The notes beneath the pieces are model-generated. The model was given only the letters and a program-made list of their open reading frames with translations. It had not been told where the DNA came from and did no database searches. The translations under genes and the position numbers were made by a program. Below, one piece after another: positions 28,491-37,193 of a stretch of DNA of 64,000 bases; position 1 is the stretch's first letter, and every line of letters begins with the position of its first letter. The DNA comes from Gryllotalpicola protaetiae (lineage in GTDB: Bacteria; Actinomycetota; Actinomycetes; Actinomycetales; Microbacteriaceae), in contig NZ_CP032624.1 of NCBI RefSeq assembly GCF_003627055.1, positions 2,542,001 to 2,606,000 on the forward strand, given 5' to 3'.

Positions 28491-28496
28491 ACCCTA
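28491..28496 (-). promoter_or_regulatory. Putative -10 (TAGGGT) of the carboxylase beta gene
   Basis: TAGGGT-7 nt-GTG(28483) on the minus strand. An imperfect palindrome, accgt-tg-acggt at 28517-28528, lies in the shared birA/beta gap and could be a regulator site. Confidence 0.5.
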
Positions 28497-28547
28497 CCTG
28501 CGAGGGTTGGCCGCATACCGTTGACGGTTTCCTACAAGAATGTGGGC

Positions 28548-29342
28548 GTGAGTCTTCCTGATCTGCCGCGCACCCGGTCCGTCGCGTCCCGGCTCGTTGT
28601 TGTGGAGCGTGCGGGGTCGACCAACCGCGAGCTGATCGAGCAGGCATCTGCTTCGCCGGCGGAATGGCCGCATCTTTCTGTGCTGCTGACCGACGAGCAG
28701 ACGGCCGGTCGCGGCCGGCTCGGCCGGCAGTGGAGCGCTCCGCCCGGCAGCAGCCTCGCGATCTCGGTGCTGCTGCGCCCGGACGAGCTGCCCGGCAGCC
28801 TTCCGGTGGGCGCGTTCGGCTGGCTGCCGCTCCTTGCAGGCGTCGCGATGAAGCGGGCCATCACCGCGGCAGGCGCCGCGGGCGTCGAGCTCAAATGGCC
28901 GAACGACGTGCTGATCTCAGGCAAGAAGGTGTGCGGCATCCTGGCTGAGCTGCTGCCGGACGCCTCGGCCGTCGTCGTCGGCTCTGGCCTCAACCTCACC
29001 ATCGGCGCCGACGAGCTTCCCGCCCCGACGGCGACGTCGCTGCGCCTCGCGGGGGTGGCGGAGCCGGACGCCGATGCGATCGTGGCCGCCTACCTCGATG
29101 AGCTGCGGGTGCTCATGTACGAGCTGGCGAACTCCGGGGGGGACGCGGATGGCTCAGGCATCCGCTCGCTCATCGAGCGCGAGTGCGCGACCGTCGGGCG
29201 CGAGGTGCGCATCGAGCTGCCCGATGGCACGATCCAGGTGGCGAAGGCGACCGGACTCGACGAGGGCGGACGTCTCATGGTGATAACGGATGCCGGACCC
29301 GCGGCGGTGGCGGCCGGAGACGTGACCCACCTGCGGTATTAA
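28548..29342 (+). CDS. birA: Biotin-[acetyl-CoA-carboxylase] ligase
   Basis: Activates biotin to biotinyl-AMP and attaches it to the carrier Lys of the alpha subunit encoded at 14074-15846. 264 aa, without an N-terminal DNA-binding domain (class I type). Motifs: AGSTNRELIEQ near residue 24, QTAGRGRLGRQWSAPPG near 58, KWPNDVLISGKKVCGIL near 113. GTG 28548 is chosen because conserved sequence begins soon after and an AAGAAT hexamer lies 6 nt upstream; earlier in-frame starts would run into the divergent beta gene. Followed by a PH-domain gene after 6 bp. Confidence 0.93.
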   Translation: MSLPDLPRTRSVASRLVVVERAGSTNRELIEQASASPAEWPHLSVLLTDEQTAGRGRLGRQWSAPPGSSLAISVLLRPDELPGSLPVGAFGWLPLLAGVAMKRAITAAGAAGVELKWPNDVLISGKKVCGILAELLPDASAVVVGSGLNLTIGADELPAPTATSLRLAGVAEPDADAIVAAYLDELRVLMYELANSGGDADGSGIRSLIERECATVGREVRIELPDGTIQVAKATGLDEGGRLMVITDAGPAAVAAGDVTHLRY

Positions 29343-29348
29343 TTGCAC

Positions 29349-29924
29349 ATGGCCCGACCGGTAGCCCCGCGCTCGGCGGCGGCCCCCGAGGCCGTCGCAG
29401 GCCCGCCTGAGCGGGTCGTGGCACGGTTGCGCCCGCATGCGCGCGCGCTGTTCTGGCCCGCCGTCGCGCTGGTTCTCGTGTGCGGCGGCTACGGGTATTT
29501 CGCCGAGCGGTTCGAGGCGAGCTGGGCGCGCTTCGCGGTGCTGATCGCCGCCGCGCTGCTCGTGCTGCTGCTGTTCCTGCTGCCTTACTTCTCGTGGCTG
29601 TCGCGGCGCTTCATCATCACGACGCGCCGCATCGTCGTGCGGCGCGGGTTCTTCACGCGGCGGCGGCAGGAGCTGCTGCACACGCGCGGTTACGAGGTGG
29701 AGCTGGGCCGTGGGCCGCTGCAGGCGATGTTCGGGTCGGGGAACCTGCGGATCACCGTCGCGGGGGAGACGGTGCTGGTGCTGCGAGACATCCCGCGTGC
29801 ACGGACCGTGCAGGTGGCGCTGCACGACCTGATGGAGAACGCGGCGAGCCTGCAGGCGGCGCAGCGTCAGGTGATGCAGTCGCCGACGATCACGCGGCAG
29901 ACGACGGTGTGGACGGGGCGCTAG
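29349..29924 (+). CDS. Bacterial PH-domain membrane protein
   Basis: 191 aa. Two hydrophobic helices (about residues 33-55 and 62-85) followed by a bPH_2-type domain (RRFIITTRRIVVRRGFF and the YEVELGRGPLQAMFGSGNL region). The family is common in Actinobacteria beside birA (Rv3278c in M. tuberculosis); its role is unknown, possibly membrane-lipid or envelope related. TTG 29343 is an alternative start, but ATG 29349 is preferred. Its end overlaps the convergent GtrA stop by 4 nt. Confidence 0.85.
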   Translation: MARPVAPRSAAAPEAVAGPPERVVARLRPHARALFWPAVALVLVCGGYGYFAERFEASWARFAVLIAAALLVLLLFLLPYFSWLSRRFIITTRRIVVRRGFFTRRRQELLHTRGYEVELGRGPLQAMFGSGNLRITVAGETVLVLRDIPRARTVQVALHDLMENAASLQAAQRQVMQSPTITRQTTVWTGR

Positions 29925-30499
29925 TCAGCGTCGCCGACCACGGGGAGCGAACCGGTCGCGAAGCGGTCATGTGAGGCATCCGACTCGGACTCGTAGATCG
30001 CGGCGGTCGCTGCGCGGGCCTCGCGATCCTTGACCGCGGTCAAGCCATCCTTCCGGTAGTGGCCGTATACCCAGTAGCGGTACAGCACGAAGCGGAACAC
30101 CATCGCGAGGACGGTTCCGATCAACGTTCCCGAGATGTTGTCGGCGAGTAGCGATGTGAAGCCCAGCAGGTAGTGCGAGACCCAGAGACAGAGGAGGTTG
30201 AGCCCGAGCCCGGCGAGCGAGATGGCCGTGAACTCGACAAACTCGAGCAGATAGTTCTGGCGCCGGTGCTCACGGAATGTCCAATAGCGATTGCCCACCC
30301 AGGTCACGATGGTCGCGACCGCCACGGAGACGATCTTCGCGCCGATCGGGCCCTGGAAGAAGTGGCCGTGGCCGGTCGCGCCGACGCGCATCAGGTTGAA
30401 CACTCCTGCGTCGATGACGAAGCCCGCACCCCCGACGACGAGGAACTTCAGCGCGTCGCGGATGAACCGGTCGTACAGCGCGACGATGAGGTTCTTCAC
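29921..30499 (-). CDS. GtrA family membrane protein
   Basis: 192 aa from GTG 30499. Four hydrophobic helices starting with FLVVGGAGFVIDAGVFN, typical of GtrA-like proteins that move or position polyprenyl-phosphate-linked sugars. The mycobacterial homologue (Rv3277) occupies the same place beside purK. The start is uncertain: the frame is open to 30694, but that would overlap the divergent purK gene. In this genome it borders the glycan locus, so it may flip a lipid-linked sugar used by GT-C proteins such as the YfhO-like or DUF2142-like proteins (inference). Confidence 0.85.
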   Translation of the reverse strand: MKNLIVALYDRFIRDALKFLVVGGAGFVIDAGVFNLMRVGATGHGHFFQGPIGAKIVSVAVATIVTWVGNRYWTFREHRRQNYLLEFVEFTAISLAGLGLNLLCLWVSHYLLGFTSLLADNISGTLIGTVLAMVFRFVLYRYWVYGHYRKDGLTAVKDREARAATAAIYESESDASHDRFATGSLPVVGDAD

Positions 30500-30596
30500 G
30501 AGGAGGTTTCCGATCTGTGCCGATATCGCGTGAACTGACGCGAGACGGTCACATGTTAGTCGCGCCGAGCCGGGCAATCCGTGAGGGCGGCGCCGA

Positions 30597-30602
30597 TACG
30601 CT
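30597..30602 (+). promoter_or_regulatory. Putative -10 (TACGCT) of purK
   Basis: TACGCT is followed by ggatcc (6 nt) and ATG 30609: leaderless spacing. Confidence 0.55.
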
Positions 30603-30608
30603 GGATCC

Positions 30609-31775
30609 ATGAAGAGCACTGTCGGAGTTATCGGCGGCGGCCAGCTCGCCCGCATGATGATCCCGCCCGCCGTTTCGTTGGGCGTCATCATCAAGGTGCT
30701 CGAAGAGGCACCGGGGATGTCGGCCGAACTCGCTGCGACGGGCGTCGGCGACTACCACGACCTCGACACGGTGCTCTCTTTCGCGAAGACGGTCGACGTC
30801 ATCACCTTCGATCACGAGCACGTCCCGCAGCACGTGCTGCATGCCCTCGTCGAGGCTGGTGTGCCCGTGCATCCGGGCCCCGACGCGCTGCTGTACGCGC
30901 AGGACAAGCTGTTGATGCGCCACAAGATCACCGAGCTCGGCCTGCCGTCGCCCGACTGGGCCGCAATCTCGAACGCCGACGAACTCGGCGCCTTCCTCGA
31001 CGCCCACGGCGGCCGAGCGGTCGTGAAGACCGCGCGCGGCGGCTACGACGGCAAGGGTGTGCGCGTCGTCGACGACAAGAACGCGGCGGATGACTGGTTC
31101 ACCGTGCTCGCCGAAGATGGCCGCGGCGGCTCGCTGATCGTCGAGGAGCTCGTCGACTTCGTCCGCGAGCTCGCGCAGCAGGTGGCCCGACGGCCGTCGG
31201 GCGAGATCGCCGCATATCCCGTGGTCGAGACCGTGCAGAAGGGCGGCGTGTGCGCCGAGGTGATCGCGCCGGCGCCGACCGCCACCGATGCCGCAACCGG
31301 CCTCGACGGGTCGGCGTCAACCGTCGCGGAGGTCGCCCGCGACATCGCCGTGCGCGTCGCCGAGGGCGTCGGCGTCACCGGAATGCTCGCCGTCGAGCTG
31401 TTCGAGACGCGCGACGGACGCGTGCTCGTCAATGAGCTCGCGATGCGCCCGCACAACAGCGGCCATTGGTCGATCGACGGAGCCGTCACGAGCCAGTTCG
31501 AGCAGCACTTGCGTGCCGTGCTGGACCTGCCACTCGGCTCGACGCGCCCGCGCGACGCATGGTCGGTCATGATCAATGTGCTCGGCGGCCCGGTCGGGCA
31601 GTTCATGCAGGACCGCTACCCCGCCGTTGCCGGGGAGTTCCCCGCCGCGAAGCTGCACAGCTATGCCAAGGAGTCGCGCCCCGGCCGCAAGGTCGGGCAC
31701 GTCACGGTCTCGGGCGCGCGGCTCGACGATGTTCTGGCGGATGCCAGGGCAGCCGCCGCCTTCTTCGAGGACTGA
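30609..31775 (+). CDS. purK: N5-carboxyaminoimidazole ribonucleotide synthase
   Basis: ATP-dependent carboxylation of AIR to N5-CAIR in purine synthesis; PurE then moves the carboxyl group. 388 aa, normal length. ATP-grasp enzyme: N-terminal GVIGGGQLARMM, KTARGGYDGKGV near residue 138, EELVDFVRELAQQVARR near 178 and NELAMRPHNSGHW near 277. purE would usually follow directly; here 4.1 kb with a CWB2 protein, a nucleotide-sugar enzyme and a glycosyltransferase intervene. Confidence 0.95.
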   Translation: MKSTVGVIGGGQLARMMIPPAVSLGVIIKVLEEAPGMSAELAATGVGDYHDLDTVLSFAKTVDVITFDHEHVPQHVLHALVEAGVPVHPGPDALLYAQDKLLMRHKITELGLPSPDWAAISNADELGAFLDAHGGRAVVKTARGGYDGKGVRVVDDKNAADDWFTVLAEDGRGGSLIVEELVDFVRELAQQVARRPSGEIAAYPVVETVQKGGVCAEVIAPAPTATDAATGLDGSASTVAEVARDIAVRVAEGVGVTGMLAVELFETRDGRVLVNELAMRPHNSGHWSIDGAVTSQFEQHLRAVLDLPLGSTRPRDAWSVMINVLGGPVGQFMQDRYPAVAGEFPAAKLHSYAKESRPGRKVGHVTVSGARLDDVLADARAAAAFFED

Positions 31776-31797
31776 CCGCGGCGCAGGCAACCGCTGG

Positions 31798-34029
31798 TCA
31801 GCAGGGTGTGAGTTCTGCGACGGATTCGGTGAGTGCTGCGCTGCCGCCGATGACCGTCAGTTTGGACGGGTGCAGGTCGAGGATGTCTGTCAGTGTGTCG
31901 TCGGGGACGCAGGAGCCCTGGCTGAGGAACAGCGGCGCGCCGATCTGGCCTGCCCAGGATGACGCCGAGAGCGCATCGGGGAAGTTGGCGGCCGAGGCGA
32001 GCAGCACTGTCGAGGCTGAGGTGTACCCATCCATGTTGACGGCCTCTGCGGTCGCGAAGCGGTCGGCGCCGGCGAGTCGCGTTACGGTGCCGTAGCTTCC
32101 GAGCGCGGCGGCGAGAGCGGCGGAGATCGAGGCCGTGCCGCCAATGACGTCGATGTGGGTGGTGCCGAGCGCGGCGAGCTCGTCGGCGACCGAGGGGTCG
32201 AGCGTGCTCGCTCCGCCGTTGACGAGGATGATCGGGTCGCCGTGCGCTCCTGCCACGCCGCCGGCGGCGAGGGCGTCGGGGAAGTTCAAGCCGGATGCCA
32301 CATAGACGGTGTCCGCTGAGGTGAAGCCTTCGTTTACGACGGCGATGGAGGTCGCGAAGCGGTCGTCGCCGGCGACACGCGTGATGGTCGCGGAGGGCGC
32401 CAGCGTCTGTAGCTGACCGACGACGCCGGGCTGGATCGCGGTGGTCCCGCCGATCACGACAATCTTCGACGGCGCGAGTTGAGACACCTGCGTAGCAACA
32501 GAGTCCGGGAGCACGCTCGGCGCGGTGAGGAGCACGGGTGCGTGATTCGCGGCAGCCGCGGGGCCGGCTGACAGCCCGTCGGGGTAGTTCATGCCGGATG
32601 CGATGAAGACTGTGCCGCCCTTGGCGCCGCCCAGCTGTCCGGCGATGGCGGACGAGGTCGCGAAGCGGTCGTCGCCGTAGACCCGGTTGACCTGCGGCAG
32701 CACCGTCCAGCCGAACCACTGGGTCACGGCGTCGGAGCCCGCGTCGGTTGCGGTGATTGCCCATTCGTAGTTGCCGCTGCTCGTGGGAACGCCCGTGAGC
32801 ACGCCGCTCTGCGAGTCCAGTGTCACGCCGGGTGGCACCGCTCCGTCCGTGATGACAAAGGAGACCGGCGCGGGCCCGCGTGCGGTGAACTGCGCCAGGA
32901 ACTGCTGCCCGACGGTGCCGGCGTCGCCGACGCTCGGCCCGGAGACGCTCAACGAGATCGGCTCCTGGATAGCGGTGATGGTCGTGGCGGCTTGATTCAC
33001 GCAGTACACGATGTTGTTGTAGGGGTCGATGCTGGGGCCGCTCGCTTCGAGGGGATGCGAGGAAGCGCCGATCGGCCCGGCGCAGTTCACCGCGGCGTGT
33101 TCAGTGTACGTTCCGGGGTCGATCGGCCGCAGCTCGCCTGCGGAAAGGAATGCCTCCCCGGTCGCGGGGTCCACTGAGAGACCCGGCGTGGCGCTGCCGC
33201 CGGTACCGAGGAAGGGAACCATTGCAGTCAGGCGGCCCGACGCCTCGTCGAAGGAGTACACCTTGTCGGCGTTGTCGGCAGCGAACACCACACCGCGGGC
33301 CTCGTCGACGGCAAGGGCGCGCAGCGAGCTCGAGCCGACGGGTACGGGGATGGTTCCCGTGACCGAGAGCGACTTTTCGTCGATGACGGAGATCGATCCA
33401 CTTCCCGCATTGGAGACGACTGCAGTGCCGGTGGTTCCGTCCACCGCGACAGCGATGGGATCGGTGCCCACGCTCACTGTGTTCACGTCACCGCTTGCCT
33501 CGTCGATGATCGAGACGGTGTTGTCGCTGCTGTTGGTGACGAAGACCAGGTTGGTGTAGCTGTCGACTGCGATTCCTGAGGGTCCGGCGCCGACCGGGAT
33601 ATACCCCAGCAGCGTGTAGTCGGCGTCGTCCATGACGGCGACGTCGTTCATCGTGGGGCGGGTAGCGAACGCGAGCCCGTCGCTCTGATCGAGGGCGATG
33701 TCGAGCGGTCCCTGATTGGCGTACTGCGTGCCGACTCGAATGACGTGAGGCATGACACCCGTGCTCGGATCGACCACCGTCACCGTGCCGGCGCCGTAGC
33801 CGGCTACCCATAGCTCGCCGGTGTAGTAGTCGAAGTCGCTCCCGACGGCAGGAGAAGCGTGGTCGCCCACGCCCTCGAACGTCGACCGCACTGTGTACGG
33901 GCCCGTCCCTGCGAGGGCGGCCTGTGAGACGCCGACAGAGAGGCCGGCCACGGCGAGCGCGGTCGCTGCGGCGAGTCCGAGAGCGCGCCGCAGTCGTGGT
34001 GCACGTGCGAGGCGCGGATGCGTGTTCAT
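31798..34029 (-). CDS. Secreted protein: YVTN-type propeller, Ig-like domain and three C-terminal CWB2 repeats
   Basis: 743 aa from ATG 34029 (gggggac just upstream); signal peptide to about residue 40 (ALGLAAATALAVAGLSV, QAALA). Residues about 45-345 hold repeats of the type LAFATRPTMNDVAVMD / LVFVTNSSDNTVSIID / GTAVVSNAGSGSISVID, i.e. a YVTN/surface-layer-like beta-propeller. An Ig-like putative domain follows (PPGVTLDSQSGVLTGVP). The end has three CWB2 units (VYGDDRFAT, VAGDDRFAT, LAGADRFAT), the last with Cys in GSCVPD and the terminal ELTPC. Same kind of modules as the proteins at 21170 and 37194, but in reverse order. Located between purK and purE. Confidence 0.87.
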   Translation of the reverse strand: MNTHPRLARAPRLRRALGLAAATALAVAGLSVGVSQAALAGTGPYTVRSTFEGVGDHASPAVGSDFDYYTGELWVAGYGAGTVTVVDPSTGVMPHVIRVGTQYANQGPLDIALDQSDGLAFATRPTMNDVAVMDDADYTLLGYIPVGAGPSGIAVDSYTNLVFVTNSSDNTVSIIDEASGDVNTVSVGTDPIAVAVDGTTGTAVVSNAGSGSISVIDEKSLSVTGTIPVPVGSSSLRALAVDEARGVVFAADNADKVYSFDEASGRLTAMVPFLGTGGSATPGLSVDPATGEAFLSAGELRPIDPGTYTEHAAVNCAGPIGASSHPLEASGPSIDPYNNIVYCVNQAATTITAIQEPISLSVSGPSVGDAGTVGQQFLAQFTARGPAPVSFVITDGAVPPGVTLDSQSGVLTGVPTSSGNYEWAITATDAGSDAVTQWFGWTVLPQVNRVYGDDRFATSSAIAGQLGGAKGGTVFIASGMNYPDGLSAGPAAAANHAPVLLTAPSVLPDSVATQVSQLAPSKIVVIGGTTAIQPGVVGQLQTLAPSATITRVAGDDRFATSIAVVNEGFTSADTVYVASGLNFPDALAAGGVAGAHGDPIILVNGGASTLDPSVADELAALGTTHIDVIGGTASISAALAAALGSYGTVTRLAGADRFATAEAVNMDGYTSASTVLLASAANFPDALSASSWAGQIGAPLFLSQGSCVPDDTLTDILDLHPSKLTVIGGSAALTESVAELTPC

Positions 34030-34100
34030 AGTCCCCCGTCTAGCTGCCGGTGTAGACCACATGAAAGCCGGTAGGGGGCGGGCAGTGCACTACCCCGTTT

Positions 34101-34127
34101 AGAGGGTCGGCGCCCAGAGGGTCGGCG
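34101..34127. repeat. 12-bp direct repeat in a divergent promoter region
   Basis: agagggtcggcg at 34101-34112 and 34116-34127, separated by 3 bp (15-bp period), in the 173-bp gap between the CWB2 protein and the sugar-nucleotide gene. Possible regulator site or slippage repeat. Confidence 0.6.
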
Positions 34128-34202
34128 AGCCGGCCGGGAAGTCGCGTGATAACCTCGCTGGCGACCGCGCGCGAGGCGCGCGAGGAAAGGCCACTCCGCT
34201 CA

Positions 34203-35164
<962 letters not shown>

Positions 35165-35168
<4 letters not shown>

Positions 35169-35893
35169 AGCTGTCCGTGCTGATGCCCGTGTACAACGAG
35201 CAGGCGACGCTGCGGAAGGTGCTCGACAATCTGTTCGCGATCGGGTGGCCCGATGGCGTCGAGGTCGAGTACGTGATCGTCGACGACGGCAGCAAGGACA
35301 GCACGCCCGGCATCCTCGACGCGATCACGGACTCCCGCGCCCTCGTGTTCCACCAGCCGTTCAACCAGGGCAAGGGCGCGGCGATCCGCAAGGCGGCGGA
35401 GCTCGCGACCGGCGAGTACATGATCATCTGCGATGCCGACGAGGAGTACCGCCCGCAGGAGATCCCGCTGCTGCTCGAGCCCGTGCTGTCGGGTGAGGCT
35501 GACCTGGTCTACGGAACCCGGGCGTTCTCGAGCCACACGTCGTTCTCGTACTGGTACGTGATCGGTAACAAGGGTGTGAACACCTTCACCAACATCCTGT
35601 TCAACTCCTACGTATCGGACGTCGAGACGTGCTTCAAGCTGATGCCGCTCGAGCTGTACCGCTCGCTCGACATCAAGGAGAAGGGCTTCGGTATGGAGGC
35701 CGAGGTCACGGCGAAACTGCTCTCGCGCGGCTACCGCCCGTACGAGGTGCCGATCTCGTACAAGGCGCGCACTCGCGAGGAGGGCAAGAAGATCACTGCG
35801 AAGGACGGCTTCGAGGCGCTCTGGATCCTCACGAAGCTGCGTGTCAAGGAAGGCTCTCGCCGTAGGCACCCCGAGATCGCCACCGCTGGTTAG
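35165..35893 (+). CDS. Family 2 glycosyltransferase (polyprenyl-phosphate sugar synthase-like)
   Basis: 242 aa, one GT-A domain without membrane helices. [16 protein letters not shown] at the start, VDDGSKDST near residue 39, CDADEEYRP (DxD region) near 92, and a conserved YGTRAFSS / [10 protein letters not shown] block as in dolichol-phosphate-glucose/mannose synthase-like enzymes. It may make a lipid-linked sugar for a GT-C transferase; GtrA nearby fits. Starts in the stop of the decarboxylase-like gene and ends one base before purE (TAG-C-ATG), so purE is translated at the end of this glycan operon. Confidence 0.87.
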
Positions 35894-35894
35894 C

Positions 35895-36410
35895 ATGACC
35901 GACATGCCACTGATGCAGGGCGCGGCCGAGGTCGCGATCATTATGGGCTCCGACAGCGACTGGCCGACGATGAAGTCCGCGGCGGATTCGCTCGACCGAT
36001 TCGGCATCGGTTATGAGGTCGAGGTCGTCTCGGCTCACCGCACGCCGGACAAGATGATCGCCTTCGGGAAGGCGGCGGCCGGTCGAGGTATCCGCGTCAT
36101 CATCGCGGGCGCAGGTGGCGCTGCCCACCTGCCCGGCATGGTGGCTTCCGTCACGACCTTGCCGGTCGTGGGGGTGCCCGTTCAGCTTGCGCGCCTCGAG
36201 GGACTCGACTCGCTGCTGTCGATCGTGCAGATGCCCGCGGGCATCCCGGTCGCGACGATGGCGATCAACGGTGCGTCCAACGCGGGCCTGTTCGCTGCGC
36301 GCATCCTCGCGTCGGGTAACGCGGAGCTCTCCGCACAGGTCGCCGCGTACGCGCAGGAGCTCGAGGCTCTCGTCGAGCAGAAGAACCAGGCGCTGATCGC
36401 CGGTCTGTGA
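35895..36410 (+). CDS. purE: N5-carboxyaminoimidazole ribonucleotide mutase
   Basis: Converts N5-CAIR to CAIR in purine synthesis. 171 aa. Motifs [12 protein letters not shown] near residue 16, [11 protein letters not shown] near 47 and [15 protein letters not shown] near 76, all intact. ATG 35895 is one base after the stop of the glycosyltransferase gene; ATG 35904 is an alternative. Separated from its partner purK by three unrelated genes, so its expression is now tied to a glycan operon or to an unseen internal promoter. Confidence 0.94.
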   Translation: MTDMPLMQGAAEVAIIMGSDSDWPTMKSAADSLDRFGIGYEVEVVSAHRTPDKMIAFGKAAAGRGIRVIIAGAGGAAHLPGMVASVTTLPVVGVPVQLARLEGLDSLLSIVQMPAGIPVATMAINGASNAGLFAARILASGNAELSAQVAAYAQELEALVEQKNQALIAGL

Positions 36411-36438
36411 ACGTGGCTCGCGACGCACAACCGCACGC

Positions 36439-37140
36439 ATGGAGCGATACGTGATCGGCCCACTCGCGCGCATGCGAACGGCTGTCGCTCGCGTGCTGGC
36501 GAGGATCGGACGGCGTGGTGAGGGGCCGGGCCGGGACTTCGACGGATCGGCGTCCTACTGGGAGAGCCGATACAACAGCGGCGGGGATTCCGGGGCAGGA
36601 AGCTACGGCGTCGTCGCAGAGTTCAAGGCGCAGGTGCTCAACGACCTGATCGCAGAGCAGGGCCTCCAGCGGGTGATCGAGTTCGGCTGCGGCGACGGGA
36701 ACCAGCTCGGGATGCTCGCGGTGAAGGACTATGTCGGCCTCGACGTCTCACCGACCGTCATCGCCGCGTGCAGACAGCGCTACGCGACCGACAGGTCGAA
36801 GTCCTTCATCCTCATCGAGGGCGGGAACATCCCCATCGGCCTGCCGCCTGCAGATCTCGCGCTCAGCCTTGATGTCGTCTACCACCTGGTCGAGGATGAG
36901 GTCTACGCGGCGTACATGAGCGCCCTCTTCGATCACTCTCGCCGATTCGTCGTCGTGTTCGCGCCGAATGAGAACCGGACGGACCTGCCCCTGCACATGC
37001 GCTATCGGCGCTTCACCGATTGGGTGGACGCAGGTAAGCCGGACTGGCGCCTCGCGCGGACGATCGACAATCCGCACAAACAGTTCCCGTTGACCCTTGC
37101 GGACTTCTATGTGTTCGAGCGTCGCCCCGGTCGCAGCTGA
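36439..37140 (+). CDS. Class I SAM-dependent methyltransferase
   Basis: 233 aa. Basic N-terminus, then a small Rossmann methyltransferase core: motif I VIEFGCGDGNQLGML near residue 80, acidic VGLDVSP near 98, and LALSLDVVYHLVEDE near 138. Related in outline to methyltransferases found in polysaccharide clusters, so methylation of a glycan sugar is a reasonable guess but cannot be read. Follows purE after 28 bp and is convergent with the second CWB2-NHL gene. Confidence 0.75.
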   Translation: MERYVIGPLARMRTAVARVLARIGRRGEGPGRDFDGSASYWESRYNSGGDSGAGSYGVVAEFKAQVLNDLIAEQGLQRVIEFGCGDGNQLGMLAVKDYVGLDVSPTVIAACRQRYATDRSKSFILIEGGNIPIGLPPADLALSLDVVYHLVEDEVYAAYMSALFDHSRRFVVVFAPNENRTDLPLHMRYRRFTDWVDAGKPDWRLARTIDNPHKQFPLTLADFYVFERRPGRS

Positions 37141-37193
37141 CGCCCCGGGTTGTGGCCGGCGTCGACGCTTCCGCGGTCGCGACGCGCCCGCTC

